A stretch of DNA of 64,000 nt from Geminicoccaceae bacterium (GCA_020638465.1 JACKIM010000001.1:1682501-1746500), one strand, 5' to 3'. Shown: positions 46,217 through 55,350, numbered from the stretch's first letter. The notes: a model not told the origin generated them from the sequence alone. Made by a program: numbers and translations.

Positions 46217-46981
46217 TCAGGGTGCTGCCGGCGGTTCCTTGTCCGTGCGGATGCCGGCCAGATGGCGATAGAGGGCGACCGCCCGGTTGATATGCGATGC
46301 CTTGCCGGGCATCAGCCAGTCCGGAAACGTGAACTGCATGCTGGTAAGCGAAAGCAGGCGGATGCCGTTCCGGCCGTCCGGCTCGGCGGCCAGCACCGTC
46401 TTCAGGTCTCCCGTCGGAAGGACAGTCATGCCAAGAACCGTACCCGCGTTGACATTCTCGAAATGCATGAGGAGTCCGTCACCGCCGCGATGGTTCACAT
46501 CGACACGTGTGACCAGTGCGCTCATCGGGTCTTCATCATCCTGGAGAACGTAGAATATGGCTCCGTCGACGAACTCGGCCGGTGTCGGGTCGGGGCGTGG
46601 CGTATCCGGGTCAGCGCTCCGGAGCGTCTGGACCTTGCTTGCGAGCGGGCGCCACTCCTTGCGGGTCGTCGACCAGTAGAGGATATCCTCGATGGTGGAG
46701 AATGCGGCGATGCGATCGATCAGCCGCTCCATCGTCATTTCCCCGATATGTCCGGCCAGCACGACAAGGTTCGTCGTATCGGCGCCCGCGGCGAAATCCA
46801 GGCAGCCGGGCACGACGAACGAAGCGATCGCCGAAGGTTCGTCCAGCACGGTCACCTCGGGCGGCGCACCCGCGGCGGGAAAGCTCGGCACGGCGATCTG
46901 GTCGAGGCAACCGGCCCAGGCCGGAACGGCAAGTCCTGTCGTCAGCAACAGGGTCGGGATGAACAGCCGGACTGGTCTCAA
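46217..46981 (-). CDS. Secreted protein of unknown function, 254 aa
   Basis: I do not recognise a characterised family. A Sec signal peptide (RLFIPTLLLTTGLAVPAWAG) predicts a periplasmic protein; the Cys after cleavage lacks a proper lipobox. The mature part has two cysteines (CLDQ and PGCLDF) and a segment FPDWLMPGKASHINRAVALY near the end. The start is a TTG at 46981, with GGAG overlapping the upstream opgC stop five bases away, so it is cotranscribed with the OpgC-like gene. A shared role in envelope glycan modification is inferred from this coupling. Confidence 0.75.
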   Translation of the reverse strand: MRPVRLFIPTLLLTTGLAVPAWAGCLDQIAVPSFPAAGAPPEVTVLDEPSAIASFVVPGCLDFAAGADTTNLVVLAGHIGEMTMERLIDRIAAFSTIEDILYWSTTRKEWRPLASKVQTLRSADPDTPRPDPTPAEFVDGAIFYVLQDDEDPMSALVTRVDVNHRGGDGLLMHFENVNAGTVLGMTVLPTGDLKTVLAAEPDGRNGIRLLSLTSMQFTFPDWLMPGKASHINRAVALYRHLAGIRTDKEPPAAP

Positions 46982-46986
46982 TTCCG

Positions 46987-48234
46987 TTACTCCGCTGCGG
47001 CGGCCGGTGCCGCTCCTTGGCTCGTCCCGCGCGACGTTCCCGCATCGAGGTGCGAAGGCACAGGATGGGGTTGGGTGACCGGAGGTTTGCGCCAGGGCTC
47101 ACGCTTGTACCAGCTGACGATATACGCCACGGCGATGACACTCGCCAGTCCGGCGATGTTGACCACCGCCCAGGTCCATTGCGTCCGGCCCCACTGGTCG
47201 AGGACCACTCCCATGACCCGGGCAAGCGCCATCGAGAACATGAAGGTCGCCAGCGCCTGCTGGCCCACCTTCTCGACCATGGTCAGCGGCCAGCGCTTGA
47301 GCCAGTGTTCACGCCCCTGGACCGCCCAGACGGCGACATAGGTGATCGCCATAAGATGCATCCAGCGCAGCGGATGCTCATCGGTCTTGAACACGCCACC
47401 GGGCTCGGCGCCCTTCATCCACAGCGTGTCGTGGATGGATTCGAGGACCGGGTAGTGGATGAAGATCTGCCATCGGCTGACCGGAATCATCGCCAGAATG
47501 AAGATGAGGCAGGGAATTCCGATCCGCCATGTGATCGGCGGCGGCCTGATCCAGCCGCGGCTGAGCATGAAGCCGGTAAAGAACAGGACCTGCCAGCCCA
47601 GCGGATTGAAGAACCACATCCGTTCCGACCACGGTTCCGCCGGAAAACCCAGACGAAAGAACCAGGTGGCAGCATAGAGGATGAGGCAGAAGGCGATGGC
47701 AACTCCCGTATGGATCCGTTGCAGGGCGACGACCAGCGGGACCATCAGCAGGATGACGAAATACATCGGAAGGATGTCGAAATAGTTCGGCACCCACGTG
47801 AATGTCAGCAACGCCACGAGCATCGTCTCGGTCTGCTCGAAGAACCACAGGATGTTCAGTTCGATCATGTAGTTCTTGATGTCCTCGCCGACATACCATG
47901 TCGACAGTACGGAGATCATCGCGATAACGAGAAAGAGGCCGATATGCGCCCAGTAGATCTGCCAGCAGCGGAACATGATGCGCCGTGTCCCCATCCACCA
48001 TCCATGTCGGGCGAAGGTGCCGCCGAATGCGATGGCGGCGGCAAAACCCGAGCAGAACACGAACATCTCCGCCGCGTCCGAAGGACCGAACCGGGCAGGG
48101 ATGTAGTTGGCCCAGATATTGGAAGGAATGTGGGCGACCATGATGATGAGCATGGCAAAGCCCCGCCAGACGTCGAGACGCGGATCGCGCGGTGTGCGGC
48201 CGGTCGCCACCGGGGGAATGTTGACTTGTGACAT
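46987..48234 (-). CDS. OpgC-like membrane acyltransferase
   Basis: A 415-aa polytopic membrane protein with about ten helices of the OpgC/acyltransferase-3 type, which succinylates osmoregulated periplasmic glucans. The N-terminal signature is DPRLDVWRGFAMLIIMVAHI followed by FVFCSGFAAAIAFGG; HWLKRWPLTMVEKVGQQALA lies near the C-terminus. ATG 48234 is preferred; ATG 48249 and longer frames have no better ribosome site. No opgG/opgH genes are in the window. Confidence 0.85.
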   Translation of the reverse strand: MSQVNIPPVATGRTPRDPRLDVWRGFAMLIIMVAHIPSNIWANYIPARFGPSDAAEMFVFCSGFAAAIAFGGTFARHGWWMGTRRIMFRCWQIYWAHIGLFLVIAMISVLSTWYVGEDIKNYMIELNILWFFEQTETMLVALLTFTWVPNYFDILPMYFVILLMVPLVVALQRIHTGVAIAFCLILYAATWFFRLGFPAEPWSERMWFFNPLGWQVLFFTGFMLSRGWIRPPPITWRIGIPCLIFILAMIPVSRWQIFIHYPVLESIHDTLWMKGAEPGGVFKTDEHPLRWMHLMAITYVAVWAVQGREHWLKRWPLTMVEKVGQQALATFMFSMALARVMGVVLDQWGRTQWTWAVVNIAGLASVIAVAYIVSWYKREPWRKPPVTQPHPVPSHLDAGTSRGTSQGAAPAAAAE

Positions 48235-48337
48235 GATCCGATCTGGCATAGTTGATGGCGCCGGTGTCTTGGCAAGCATCGAGCGCCGGCGCAAGTCCTG
48301 CACGTCTTCCACCACCCGATAGTGAGACTCCGTGACC

Positions 48338-48946
48338 ATGCAAATCTATCTGTTCCGCCATGGCGAGACCGTGTGGAACCGCCAGCGGCGCATGCAGGGC
48401 CGGCTCGATTCACCGCTTACCGGGCGCGGTGTCGACCAGGCGCGGGCGTATGGACGTACGCTTTCGGGCATTCTCGACGATCCCCATGCGTTCGACCTGC
48501 TGGCAAGCCCCCTCGGCCGGGCGTGGCAGTCGGCGGTGCTCCTGTGCGAGGGCGTGGGGCGCGATCCGGACAACATCGTTCACGATCCGCTGCTTGTCGA
48601 AATGACATGGGGGGACTGGGACGGCATGACGGCCGCCGAGATCGAGGCGCGCGACCCCGAGCTCTGGCAGGCCCGCATCGACGACCGTTTCAATGTCGCT
48701 CCGCCCGGCGGTGGCGAAACCCAGGCCGACATCCTTCGCCGGGCTGCCCGCTGGCTCGAATCGGTCAGGCATCGCCAGAGGCTTATCGCCGTCTGTCACG
48801 GTGCCCTCGGCCGCGCCATCCGCTGCGCCTATCTGGGCGAACCGCCCGAGCGCATGCTGGAAATGACCGAACCCCAGGACGCCTTCCACCTGCTGAGCGA
48901 TGGCGCGATACGACAAATCGAATGTTCAGGCACCGCAACTGGCTGA
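48338..48946 (+). CDS. Histidine phosphatase family protein
   Basis: A 202-aa phosphoglycerate-mutase-like phosphatase. The catalytic motif is FRHGETVWN at the N-terminus, with Arg and Glu in RLDSPLTGRG and VEMTWGDWDG, and the second catalytic His in AVCHGALGRAI. ATG 48338 is chosen over a GTG at 48332. It is divergent from the opgC-like gene. The substrate is not predictable; alpha-ribazole, fructose bisphosphate or phosphoglycerate relatives are all possible. Confidence 0.9.
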   Translation: MQIYLFRHGETVWNRQRRMQGRLDSPLTGRGVDQARAYGRTLSGILDDPHAFDLLASPLGRAWQSAVLLCEGVGRDPDNIVHDPLLVEMTWGDWDGMTAAEIEARDPELWQARIDDRFNVAPPGGGETQADILRRAARWLESVRHRQRLIAVCHGALGRAIRCAYLGEPPERMLEMTEPQDAFHLLSDGAIRQIECSGTATG

Positions 48947-49086
48947 ATTCATTGAAGTTGTCGACTCCTGCTCCGATATGGTCCGCATCCTTCGTGCTTG
49001 GGTTGCCCTGTGACATTCGTCGGGGTGATTGCAGAACGGGATGCGCGTGTGAAACATTCCTTTCCGTCACCCGCTTTCGCCGGCCC

Positions 49087-49884
49087 CTACACTTCCAGAT
49101 CGACCGTTACCGGGACGTGGTCCGATGGCTGCTCCCAGCCGCGGGCCTCGCGGGTGACCTGGGCGTGGCGGAGCCCCGGCGCGAGGGCAGGCGAGAGCCA
49201 CACATGGTCGAGACGGCGCCCGCGATCGGAGGTTGACCAGTCGCGCGAACGGTAGCTCCACCAGCTGTAGACCTTTTCGCTCGTGGGGATGATCTCTCGT
49301 ACGGCGTCCACAAAGCCATGACTTTGCTGGAATGCGGTCAGTTTCTCGACTTCGATCGGCGTGTGCGATACCACCTTCAGCAGCTGCCGGTGACTCCACA
49401 CATCATTCTCGTGCGGGGCGATGTTGAGGTCGCCGAGCACGACGATCCGTCGATTGTCGTCGCGATGGCGCGCAAACCAGCCGGTCAGTTCGTCGAGCAT
49501 TGCGAGCTTGTGCCTGAACTTCGGGTTCTGTTCTGCATCGGGAATGTCGCCGCCGGCTGGAATGTAGAGATTGTGCAGTTCCGCTCCGCCCGGCAGCCGG
49601 CATTCGAGATGCCGCGCCTCGTCGATACCGCACCATGTATGCGTCTGCATGCCGTCCAGAGCCATCTTCGACAGCACCGCCACACCATGGTAGCTCTTCT
49701 GTCCGTGGATCAGCATGTGCTGGTAGCCCAGCGCCTCGATCATTTCGCGCGGAAACTTCTCGGTCTCGACCTTGATTTCCTGCAGGCAGAGAATGTCCGG
49801 GTCGAGTTCGTCCCTGATGCGCTCCAGCATCGGCTGACGCAGGCGGACGGAGTTGGCGTTCCAGCTTGTGATGCGCAGGCTCAA
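49087..49884 (-). CDS. xthA: Exodeoxyribonuclease III
   Basis: A 265-aa AP endonuclease/3'-exonuclease of base excision repair. Motifs include ITSWNANSVRLR, LCLQEIKVE (catalytic Glu), NLYIPAGGD, LGDLNIAPHENDV and SDHVPVTVDL (catalytic Asp-His). The start is inferred as a TTG at 49884 with GGGAG six bases upstream, because similarity begins at LRITSWN; no ATG lies close by. The frame to 49989 overlaps the divergent flavodoxin gene. Confidence 0.93.
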   Translation of the reverse strand: MSLRITSWNANSVRLRQPMLERIRDELDPDILCLQEIKVETEKFPREMIEALGYQHMLIHGQKSYHGVAVLSKMALDGMQTHTWCGIDEARHLECRLPGGAELHNLYIPAGGDIPDAEQNPKFRHKLAMLDELTGWFARHRDDNRRIVVLGDLNIAPHENDVWSHRQLLKVVSHTPIEVEKLTAFQQSHGFVDAVREIIPTSEKVYSWWSYRSRDWSTSDRGRRLDHVWLSPALAPGLRHAQVTREARGWEQPSDHVPVTVDLEV

Positions 49885-49969
49885 GGCGTTCTCCCGGTCG
49901 AGGCTTGATGATGCGCTCCGTGATTGCCAGCATGGCGCCCGTATCGCAAGCGCACATGAGGAGAGTGCC

Positions 49970-50434
49970 GTGACCCGACGTTTGCTCATTCTGGCTCATG
50001 TTCCCTCGCCGAATACCCGGGGATTGCGAGATGCGGCGGCGCGCGGTGCGATGTCGCCGGATGTCGATGGCGTCGACGTGGATGTGCGCGGACCTTTCGA
50101 GACCGGGCCCGATGACGTGTTCGCAGCCGATGCGCTGCTGCTCGGGACGACGGAGAATCTGGGCTACATGGCTGGTGCAGTGAAGGACTTCTTCGATCGG
50201 TGTTATTATCCATGCATGGACAAGACCGAAGCGTTGCCTTTCTCCTATTACGTACGGGCCGGCATGGATGGCACCGGTACCCGCCGTGCCATCGAGAGCA
50301 TCACCACCGGCCTGCGCTGGAAGCTCGTGCACGAACCCGTCACCTGCAAGGGGGCATGGAACGAGAAATTCCTTGCAGACATCGAGGAGCTGGGGCTTTT
50401 CATGGCAGCGGGGCTTGAGGCGGGAATTTTCTGA
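49970..50434 (+). CDS. Flavodoxin-fold FMN reductase-like protein
   Basis: A 154-aa flavodoxin/NADPH-dependent FMN reductase-like protein. The N-terminal strand-loop RRLLILAHVPSPNTRG binds flavin phosphate, and GTTENLGYMAGAVKDFFDRC is the second flavin loop. A GTG at 49970 is the start, five bases after GAGGAGAG. The redox partner is unknown; the flavin monooxygenase at 53905 is a distant candidate. Confidence 0.8.
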   Translation: MTRRLLILAHVPSPNTRGLRDAAARGAMSPDVDGVDVDVRGPFETGPDDVFAADALLLGTTENLGYMAGAVKDFFDRCYYPCMDKTEALPFSYYVRAGMDGTGTRRAIESITTGLRWKLVHEPVTCKGAWNEKFLADIEELGLFMAAGLEAGIF

Positions 50435-50470
50435 ACCGCCTGCCTTGCAATTCTCGGGGAGGGACATGGC

Positions 50471-51367
50471 ATGCTGAGCAAGAGCGACATCGAGTTTTAT
50501 CGTGAGAATGGCTACCTGCTGGTCGAGGACGTCGTCGATCCCGCCCTGCTGGACGAGATGAACCGGGTCACCGCGGAGCTGATCGAGGCTTCGCGCGAGG
50601 TCGCCGAAAGCAACGACATCTACGATCTCGACGAGGGACACAGCCGGGAACGGCCGAAGCTCACCCGCATCAAGTTACCGACGAAGCAGCACCCCGTCTT
50701 TGCCCGGGCACTGAAGGAAAGCCGCATTCCGGACGTCCTGCGCGACCTCATGGGTCCCGATGTGGCCCTCCAGACCAGCAAGCTCAATACCAAGGCGCCG
50801 GGGGGTGGCGCTGCGGTGGAGTGGCATCAGGACTGGGCCTTTTATCCCTACACCAATGACAACCTTCTCGCCTGCGGGCTGATGCTCGAGGATGTCGGTC
50901 TGGAGAACGGCCCGCTCATGGTCATTCCCGGCAGTCACAGGGGACCGATCCTCAGCCATCACAACGGCGACGGCCTGTTCTGCGGCGCCATCGACCCGGA
51001 CGATCCCGACTTCCACATGGACCGGGCGGTGACGCTGACCGGTCGTGCCGGTTCCATGACCGTCCATCATGTCCGCGCGCTGCATGGCTCCGCACCCAAC
51101 ATGAGCGACCGTGCGCGCAAGATCCTGTTCTACGAATGCCATGCCGCCGACGCCTGGCCTCTCATGGGTTCGGGCAGCTACATCCAGACCCAGGGGCAGG
51201 AGAAAATCTGGGCTGATTTCCTCGAACGCATGATCATCGGCAATCCCACCATCACTCCGCGCATCGAATCTGCACCCGTCCGCCTGCCGCTGCCACCCGC
51301 ACCCGTGGGTGGCTCCATCTTCAAGACCCAGAAATCCGGAGGAGCCCGCAGTGCCTTCGCAGCCTGA
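50471..51367 (+). CDS. Phytanoyl-CoA dioxygenase family protein
   Basis: A 298-aa Fe(II)/2-oxoglutarate dioxygenase of the PhyH group. Iron ligands are HxD in VEWHQDWAFY (about residue 118) and the distal His in VRALHGSAPN; the 2-oxoglutarate Arg is probably in SDRARKILF. ATG 50471 follows GGGAGGG. It overlaps the start of the small FdrA-tail-like gene and forms an operon with it. The substrate is unknown. Confidence 0.88.
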   Translation: MLSKSDIEFYRENGYLLVEDVVDPALLDEMNRVTAELIEASREVAESNDIYDLDEGHSRERPKLTRIKLPTKQHPVFARALKESRIPDVLRDLMGPDVALQTSKLNTKAPGGGAAVEWHQDWAFYPYTNDNLLACGLMLEDVGLENGPLMVIPGSHRGPILSHHNGDGLFCGAIDPDDPDFHMDRAVTLTGRAGSMTVHHVRALHGSAPNMSDRARKILFYECHAADAWPLMGSGSYIQTQGQEKIWADFLERMIIGNPTITPRIESAPVRLPLPPAPVGGSIFKTQKSGGARSAFAA

Positions 51368-51548
51368 AAGCGTCACATCTGACCGTTCCGGTCTCCTCGA
51401 CCGCCCGGTCGAGGTCGTCAATATCGGCCTCGAACTCTTCGCCGACGAACTCAGGGCCGCCGGTATTCCCGTCACCCATGTCGAATGGACCCCGCCCGCC
51501 GGTGGCGATCCCCAACTCGCCGCATTGCTGGCCAGACTGGGCGTCTGA
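51351..51548 (+). CDS. Free-standing FdrA C-terminal-tail-like small protein
   Basis: A 65-aa protein starting at GTG 51351, seven bases after GGAGGAG, overlapping the end of the PhyH gene by 17 bases. Its core VVNIGLELFADELRAAGIP and HVEWTPPAGGDPQLAALL closely resembles what I recall of the extreme C-terminus of the acyl-CoA-synthetase-like protein FdrA (INIGLRSFALEL and PVVHYQWSPVAGG). No FdrA body is encoded nearby, so this is a solitary tail module. Function unknown. Confidence 0.75.
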   Translation: MPSQPESVTSDRSGLLDRPVEVVNIGLELFADELRAAGIPVTHVEWTPPAGGDPQLAALLARLGV

Positions 51549-51575
51549 AGCGGAGGGGAGAGCAAGTGAGAAAGG

Positions 51576-51598
51576 CAAGGGAAATCACGTTTCCCTTG
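51576..51598 (+). terminator. Hairpin after the PhyH operon
   Basis: Perfect 9-bp arms CAAGGGAAA and TTTCCCTTG around TCACG, followed by TCCTTCCG. It lies 28 bases after the small gene stop and before the RpiR gene. The T-run is weak. Confidence 0.6.
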
Positions 51599-51660
51599 TC
51601 CTTCCGTCGGAAGGACGGCGATGTTCTCGCTGATGGAACGCTCTTTCCGTTCGGTCTTCA

Positions 51661-52548
51661 ATGTGGAATGAATGCTCCCGGATGGATGGCAATGGTGGTG
51701 CACGGGTGCAGACGGGAGTTGGGCGCAGGCAGGGGCCGCCTGAACGGTTCGAGGAGCTGGAGGCGCTGATCGGTGCGCGTTACGCGCAGATGAGCAGGCG
51801 GTTGAGGGATATCGCCGAATTCGTGCTGGGACAGCCGAACACGGTGGCACTGGAAACGGTCGCGGTGGCGGCCGGGCAGGCGGGGGTTCCCCCGTCCGCA
51901 TTGGTGCGGTTTGCGCAGGCGCTTGGCTTCGATGGCTACAGCGACATGCAGAAGCTGTTCCGCGTACGACTGACGGAGTCGGCGGAATCCTCTGCCGAGC
52001 GGTTGCGGGCAGTACATCCGTCGGGTTCCGCGCACGATCTGCTGGGCGAGGTCGGCGAAGAGACGATGCGCGCGCTGCAGGACATGGCGTCGCGGACAGA
52101 TCCGGCGACTGTGGAGGAGGCGGCACGGCTGCTGCATGAGGCGAGATCGGTGCACGTGATCGGCCAGCGGCGGGCCTTCGCGGTGGCAGCCCATCTGCAT
52201 TATGCACTGATGAGCCTGGGCAGGCCCGTGGATCTGCTCGACGGGATCGCCGGGATGAACGGGCAGCGCATTGATCTGGTCGCGCCGGGCGGACTGTTGA
52301 TAGCGGTGAGCTACAAGCCCTATGCGATCGAAACGATCGAGGCGGTGAAACGTGCGCGCTCCCGGTCGCTCGACGTGCTGGCAGTGACGGATTCGCCGTT
52401 GAGCCCGCTGGCGCCGCTGGCAAGCTGCCTGTTGCAGGTGCGCGATCCGGAGGTCCGACAGGTGCGCTCGCTGGCGGCGAGCATGAGTCTGGCGATGTTG
52501 CTGGTGCTGGCTACCGGCAGGCGAATGGTGAGTGCGGGAAACGGTTGA
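51661..52548 (+). CDS. MurR/RpiR-family transcriptional regulator
   Basis: A 295-aa regulator with an N-terminal RpiR helix-turn-helix (LETVAVAAGQAGVPPSALVR and FAQALGFDGYSDMQKLFR) and a C-terminal SIS sugar-phosphate-binding domain (VHVIGQRRAFAVAAHLHYAL and LIAVSYKPYAIETIEAV). The ATG at 51661 has no strong ribosome site; ATG 51682 is an alternative. It follows the PhyH operon and may respond to a sugar phosphate. Confidence 0.87.
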   Translation: MWNECSRMDGNGGARVQTGVGRRQGPPERFEELEALIGARYAQMSRRLRDIAEFVLGQPNTVALETVAVAAGQAGVPPSALVRFAQALGFDGYSDMQKLFRVRLTESAESSAERLRAVHPSGSAHDLLGEVGEETMRALQDMASRTDPATVEEAARLLHEARSVHVIGQRRAFAVAAHLHYALMSLGRPVDLLDGIAGMNGQRIDLVAPGGLLIAVSYKPYAIETIEAVKRARSRSLDVLAVTDSPLSPLAPLASCLLQVRDPEVRQVRSLAASMSLAMLLVLATGRRMVSAGNG

Positions 52549-52665
52549 AAGACACCGCGTTTTCGACCATCTAAAAATCAACTTCAGATAGAAAATTTGG
52601 TTGACATCGATCGTTTGCAAAAAGCATTCTGGCGGTCGGTCTGCACTTTCCCGGGAGTGAACGTG

Positions 52666-52848
52666 ATGCGATCCGTTCCGTGCTGGATGTTGATTCTGGT
52701 CGTGTTCCTTGCGGCCCCCGCGGGCGTGGTGGTTGCGCAGGCGCCTGTCCTCGATCACAAGGGCGGGCTCAACAAGCTGGGCTGTCACGTCGACAGGAAA
52801 ACGGGCCAGTGTCACTGCCACCGCGAAGTCGAGAAGCCCGCCTGCTGA
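52666..52848 (+). CDS. Small secreted Cys/His-rich protein
   Basis: A 60-aa protein with a signal peptide (CWMLILVVFLAAPAGVVVAQ) and a mature part of about 35 residues containing LNKLGCHVDRKTGQCHCHRE. This resembles the GCHxxRxxGxYHCH zinc-binding-like tail of some nuclease-related proteins. ATG 52666 follows GGGAG. TTGACA at 52601-52606 may be part of its promoter. Function unknown; export and metal binding are inferred. Confidence 0.65.
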   Translation: MRSVPCWMLILVVFLAAPAGVVVAQAPVLDHKGGLNKLGCHVDRKTGQCHCHREVEKPAC

Positions 52849-52987
52849 CCGAGAGCCCTGTCGGTGTGGGCAGGTTCCGATTGACTGGACGCGGTCAGCC
52901 CGTCCCCTGACCACTGTCCTGCTTCGACAACGAGCTTGGGGTTGTCCTTGTCCTTGCGGAAGGGCACGATACGCCGCCAAGGTGCGT

Positions 52988-53902
52988 TCAGCCGGACTGA
53001 CGCCTGCGGACGGCCTCGCGGTAGAATACGAACAGGCCGCTGCCGACGATGATGATGCAGCCGATTATCATCCAGATATCGGGAATATCACCAAACAGGA
53101 AGTAGCCGAACAGCAGCGCCCATATGATCTGGGTGTAGGCGAAGGGCGACAGCACGACGGCACTGGCCATGCCGAGGGCACGGATCAGGATCAGATGACC
53201 GGCTATCGACAATGCGCCCATGCCGGTCAGGCCGATCCAGCCGACGAGCGGTATCGGCTGCCAGGTAAAGGCGACCAGAACCGATTGGGCGGCTGCCCCG
53301 ACAACGGCGATGTGAAACAGCATCGACAGTGGCCGTTCCGTGGGCAGGCCGCTGATCATGCGGGTGAGCACCTGATACAGCGCAAAGCAGGCTGCCGTGA
53401 TCATCGGCAGCAACAACAGCGGATCGAACCCGGAAAGGCCAGGACGGATGACCACCAGCACGCCGATGAAGCCGATGGCGATGGCACTCCAGCGCAGCCG
53501 GCCCACGCGTTCGCCGAGCAGCGGGATCGACAGGATGGTGACAAAGAACGGAGACGTGAAGTTGATGGCATAGGCATCCGCGAGCGGCACCGTGGCGAGG
53601 GCCATGAACAGGCAGAGCGTTCCCACCGCCAGCAGGAGACCGCGGGCAATCTGCGTTCCGGGCCGCGCGGTCGCAACCAGACCGCGCCAGCCGAGCCACG
53701 GGAACGCTAGCAGCAACAGCGCGAACTGGAAGAAATAGCGGCCCCAGACGACCTGTGTCACGGGGATATGCTGCGCCAGGACCTTGCCGAGCGTATCCAT
53801 GCCGCAAAGGATGAACATGGCCAGGACCATCATGCCGATGGCGGCAAGGGTGCGGGTACCGTTTTCCTGCGGGTCGGTAATGATGGCGGTGGCAAGCGGC
53901 AT
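52988..53902 (-). CDS. DMT-superfamily (EamA) transporter
   Basis: A 304-aa inner-membrane protein with ten predicted helices in two EamA repeats. It shows GMMVLAMFILCGMDTLGKVL at the start, GTLCLFMALATVPLADAYAI in the first repeat and VVLSPFAYTQIIWALLFGYF in the second. Such proteins export metabolites or amino acids. ATG 53902 lies two bases from the stop of the upstream HpaB-type gene, so the two are probably cotranscribed. Confidence 0.88.
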   Translation of the reverse strand: MPLATAIITDPQENGTRTLAAIGMMVLAMFILCGMDTLGKVLAQHIPVTQVVWGRYFFQFALLLLAFPWLGWRGLVATARPGTQIARGLLLAVGTLCLFMALATVPLADAYAINFTSPFFVTILSIPLLGERVGRLRWSAIAIGFIGVLVVIRPGLSGFDPLLLLPMITAACFALYQVLTRMISGLPTERPLSMLFHIAVVGAAAQSVLVAFTWQPIPLVGWIGLTGMGALSIAGHLILIRALGMASAVVLSPFAYTQIIWALLFGYFLFGDIPDIWMIIGCIIIVGSGLFVFYREAVRRRQSG

Positions 53903-53904
53903 GA

Positions 53905-55350
53905 TCAGTCACGTACGCGATTAGAGAGACCGGCGGCCTTCTGCACCATGTCGAGCGGGCCGTCCCAGTCGAAATTGCGATAGACTGCGGCCAGATGGGC
54001 AAAGGGCGGGCTTTGGGCGAAAAGCTGGAAGGTCAGCCGATGTCCCGCATAGTCCGAATTGAGCAGGTCGCGGGCAAAGGCCAGCAATTTGCGACGATCG
54101 TCGGCGATCCAGCTGTCGTTGATCGTGTAGAACTTGTCCATCCAGGGTTTCGTTCCCGGGGCACGGAAGGCAGCGGCGTCGGGTGTGACGCAGATCTGGC
54201 CGCCGCAGAGCTCGCGGGCGATGTGCATAATCTCGTGCAGCTGCGAACAGGCCAGCACGCGGCCCGTGTAGAGCAGCGACTGGTTGGGCATGAGCAGCCC
54301 GGCGGGGCTCCTTTCCGCCATGGCGACGGCGGCGGTCAGGTGAGCGTTGATGCCCTCGCGATAGACGGCCAGTCGTGCAAGCTTCTCCTGAACCGCCTGT
54401 TGCTTGTCGAGGCCGGTCTGGCGGGCGTTGAAGAGGGCTGCGCCAATCATGAAGTCGGCGACCCGCAGGTTGCGCTGGACGAAGGCGAAGGCGGAATAGC
54501 GGTGCAGCGTCGCACGGATGAAGGTGGCTGCGCGCGTATGCCGGTAGAACAGCACATTCTCCCACGGGATCAGCACATCGTCGAAGATGACCAGTGTATC
54601 CACCTCGTCGAAGCGGTTGGACAGGGGATAGTCTTCAATGGGCGCGCGACCGGCAAAGCCCGTGCGGCAGATGAATTTCAGATTCGGCGAGCCGAGGTCG
54701 CAGATGAAGCCCACGGCATAGTCCGAAAGTGCGGCATTTCCCCAATTGGCGATGGTCGGTTTGGTGAATGCCTGATTGGCGTAGGCGGCCGCCGTTTCGT
54801 ATTTCGCCCCGCGCACGACGATACCGGCATCGGTCTCCCTGGCCACATGCAGCAGCATGTCGGGGTCCTGCTCCTGCGGTGGCTTGGAGCGGTCGCCCTT
54901 GGGGTCGGTATTGGCCGAGACGTGAAACGGGTCCTGGTGCAGAACATCGAGGATGTGCCGTTCGATGTTCTTCGCAAACTGAGGATCAACCTCGTTGAGC
55001 ACATCCTGTCCGTCGTGGAGCGACCACATCTCACCCACGGTCTCGTCGCCGACGCGGGTGACGACACCGCCCACATCGTCGAGGACGCAATCGGTCGCGC
55101 GGCGTTTGCGGTGCCAGTCATCCTGCGTGCGGGGCAGCGCATTGCCCACGGCGTTGACCTCGCCATCCTGTTCGACCGTCATGATCGCACGGGTCGCGGG
55201 ATCATGCTGCATGTCGTAGATGCGCGCCCGGATGTCGACCAGTGGTCTGAACATCGGGTGCCGGGTGACGTCATCGACGCGTTCGCCGTTCATGTAGACT
55301 TCACGGCCGTCGCGGATCGAATCCCGGTATTGCGCGCCGTTGCGGATCAT
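53905..55350 (-). CDS. 4-hydroxyphenylacetate 3-monooxygenase-like (HpaB family) flavoprotein
   Basis: A 481-aa FADH2-dependent aromatic hydroxylase-like protein of the HpaB/PvcC family. Family segments include REVYMNGERVDDVTRHPMFR, DMLLHVARETDAGIVVRGAK, FDDVLIPWENVLFYRH and ARELCGGQICVTPDAAAF. ATG 55350 follows AGGGGAGAACGGGGG; the longer frame to 55752 overlaps the divergent gene. These enzymes need a flavin reductase (HpaC), which is not next to it. It is coupled to the EamA gene. Confidence 0.88.
   Translation of the reverse strand: MIRNGAQYRDSIRDGREVYMNGERVDDVTRHPMFRPLVDIRARIYDMQHDPATRAIMTVEQDGEVNAVGNALPRTQDDWHRKRRATDCVLDDVGGVVTRVGDETVGEMWSLHDGQDVLNEVDPQFAKNIERHILDVLHQDPFHVSANTDPKGDRSKPPQEQDPDMLLHVARETDAGIVVRGAKYETAAAYANQAFTKPTIANWGNAALSDYAVGFICDLGSPNLKFICRTGFAGRAPIEDYPLSNRFDEVDTLVIFDDVLIPWENVLFYRHTRAATFIRATLHRYSAFAFVQRNLRVADFMIGAALFNARQTGLDKQQAVQEKLARLAVYREGINAHLTAAVAMAERSPAGLLMPNQSLLYTGRVLACSQLHEIMHIARELCGGQICVTPDAAAFRAPGTKPWMDKFYTINDSWIADDRRKLLAFARDLLNSDYAGHRLTFQLFAQSPPFAHLAAVYRNFDWDGPLDMVQKAAGLSNRVRD

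Noticed and set aside
50675..52423. 582-codon minus-strand ORF
   Set aside because: It spans the PhyH, FdrA-tail and RpiR genes in antisense and is rich in Arg, Pro and Ser, typical of a shadow frame.
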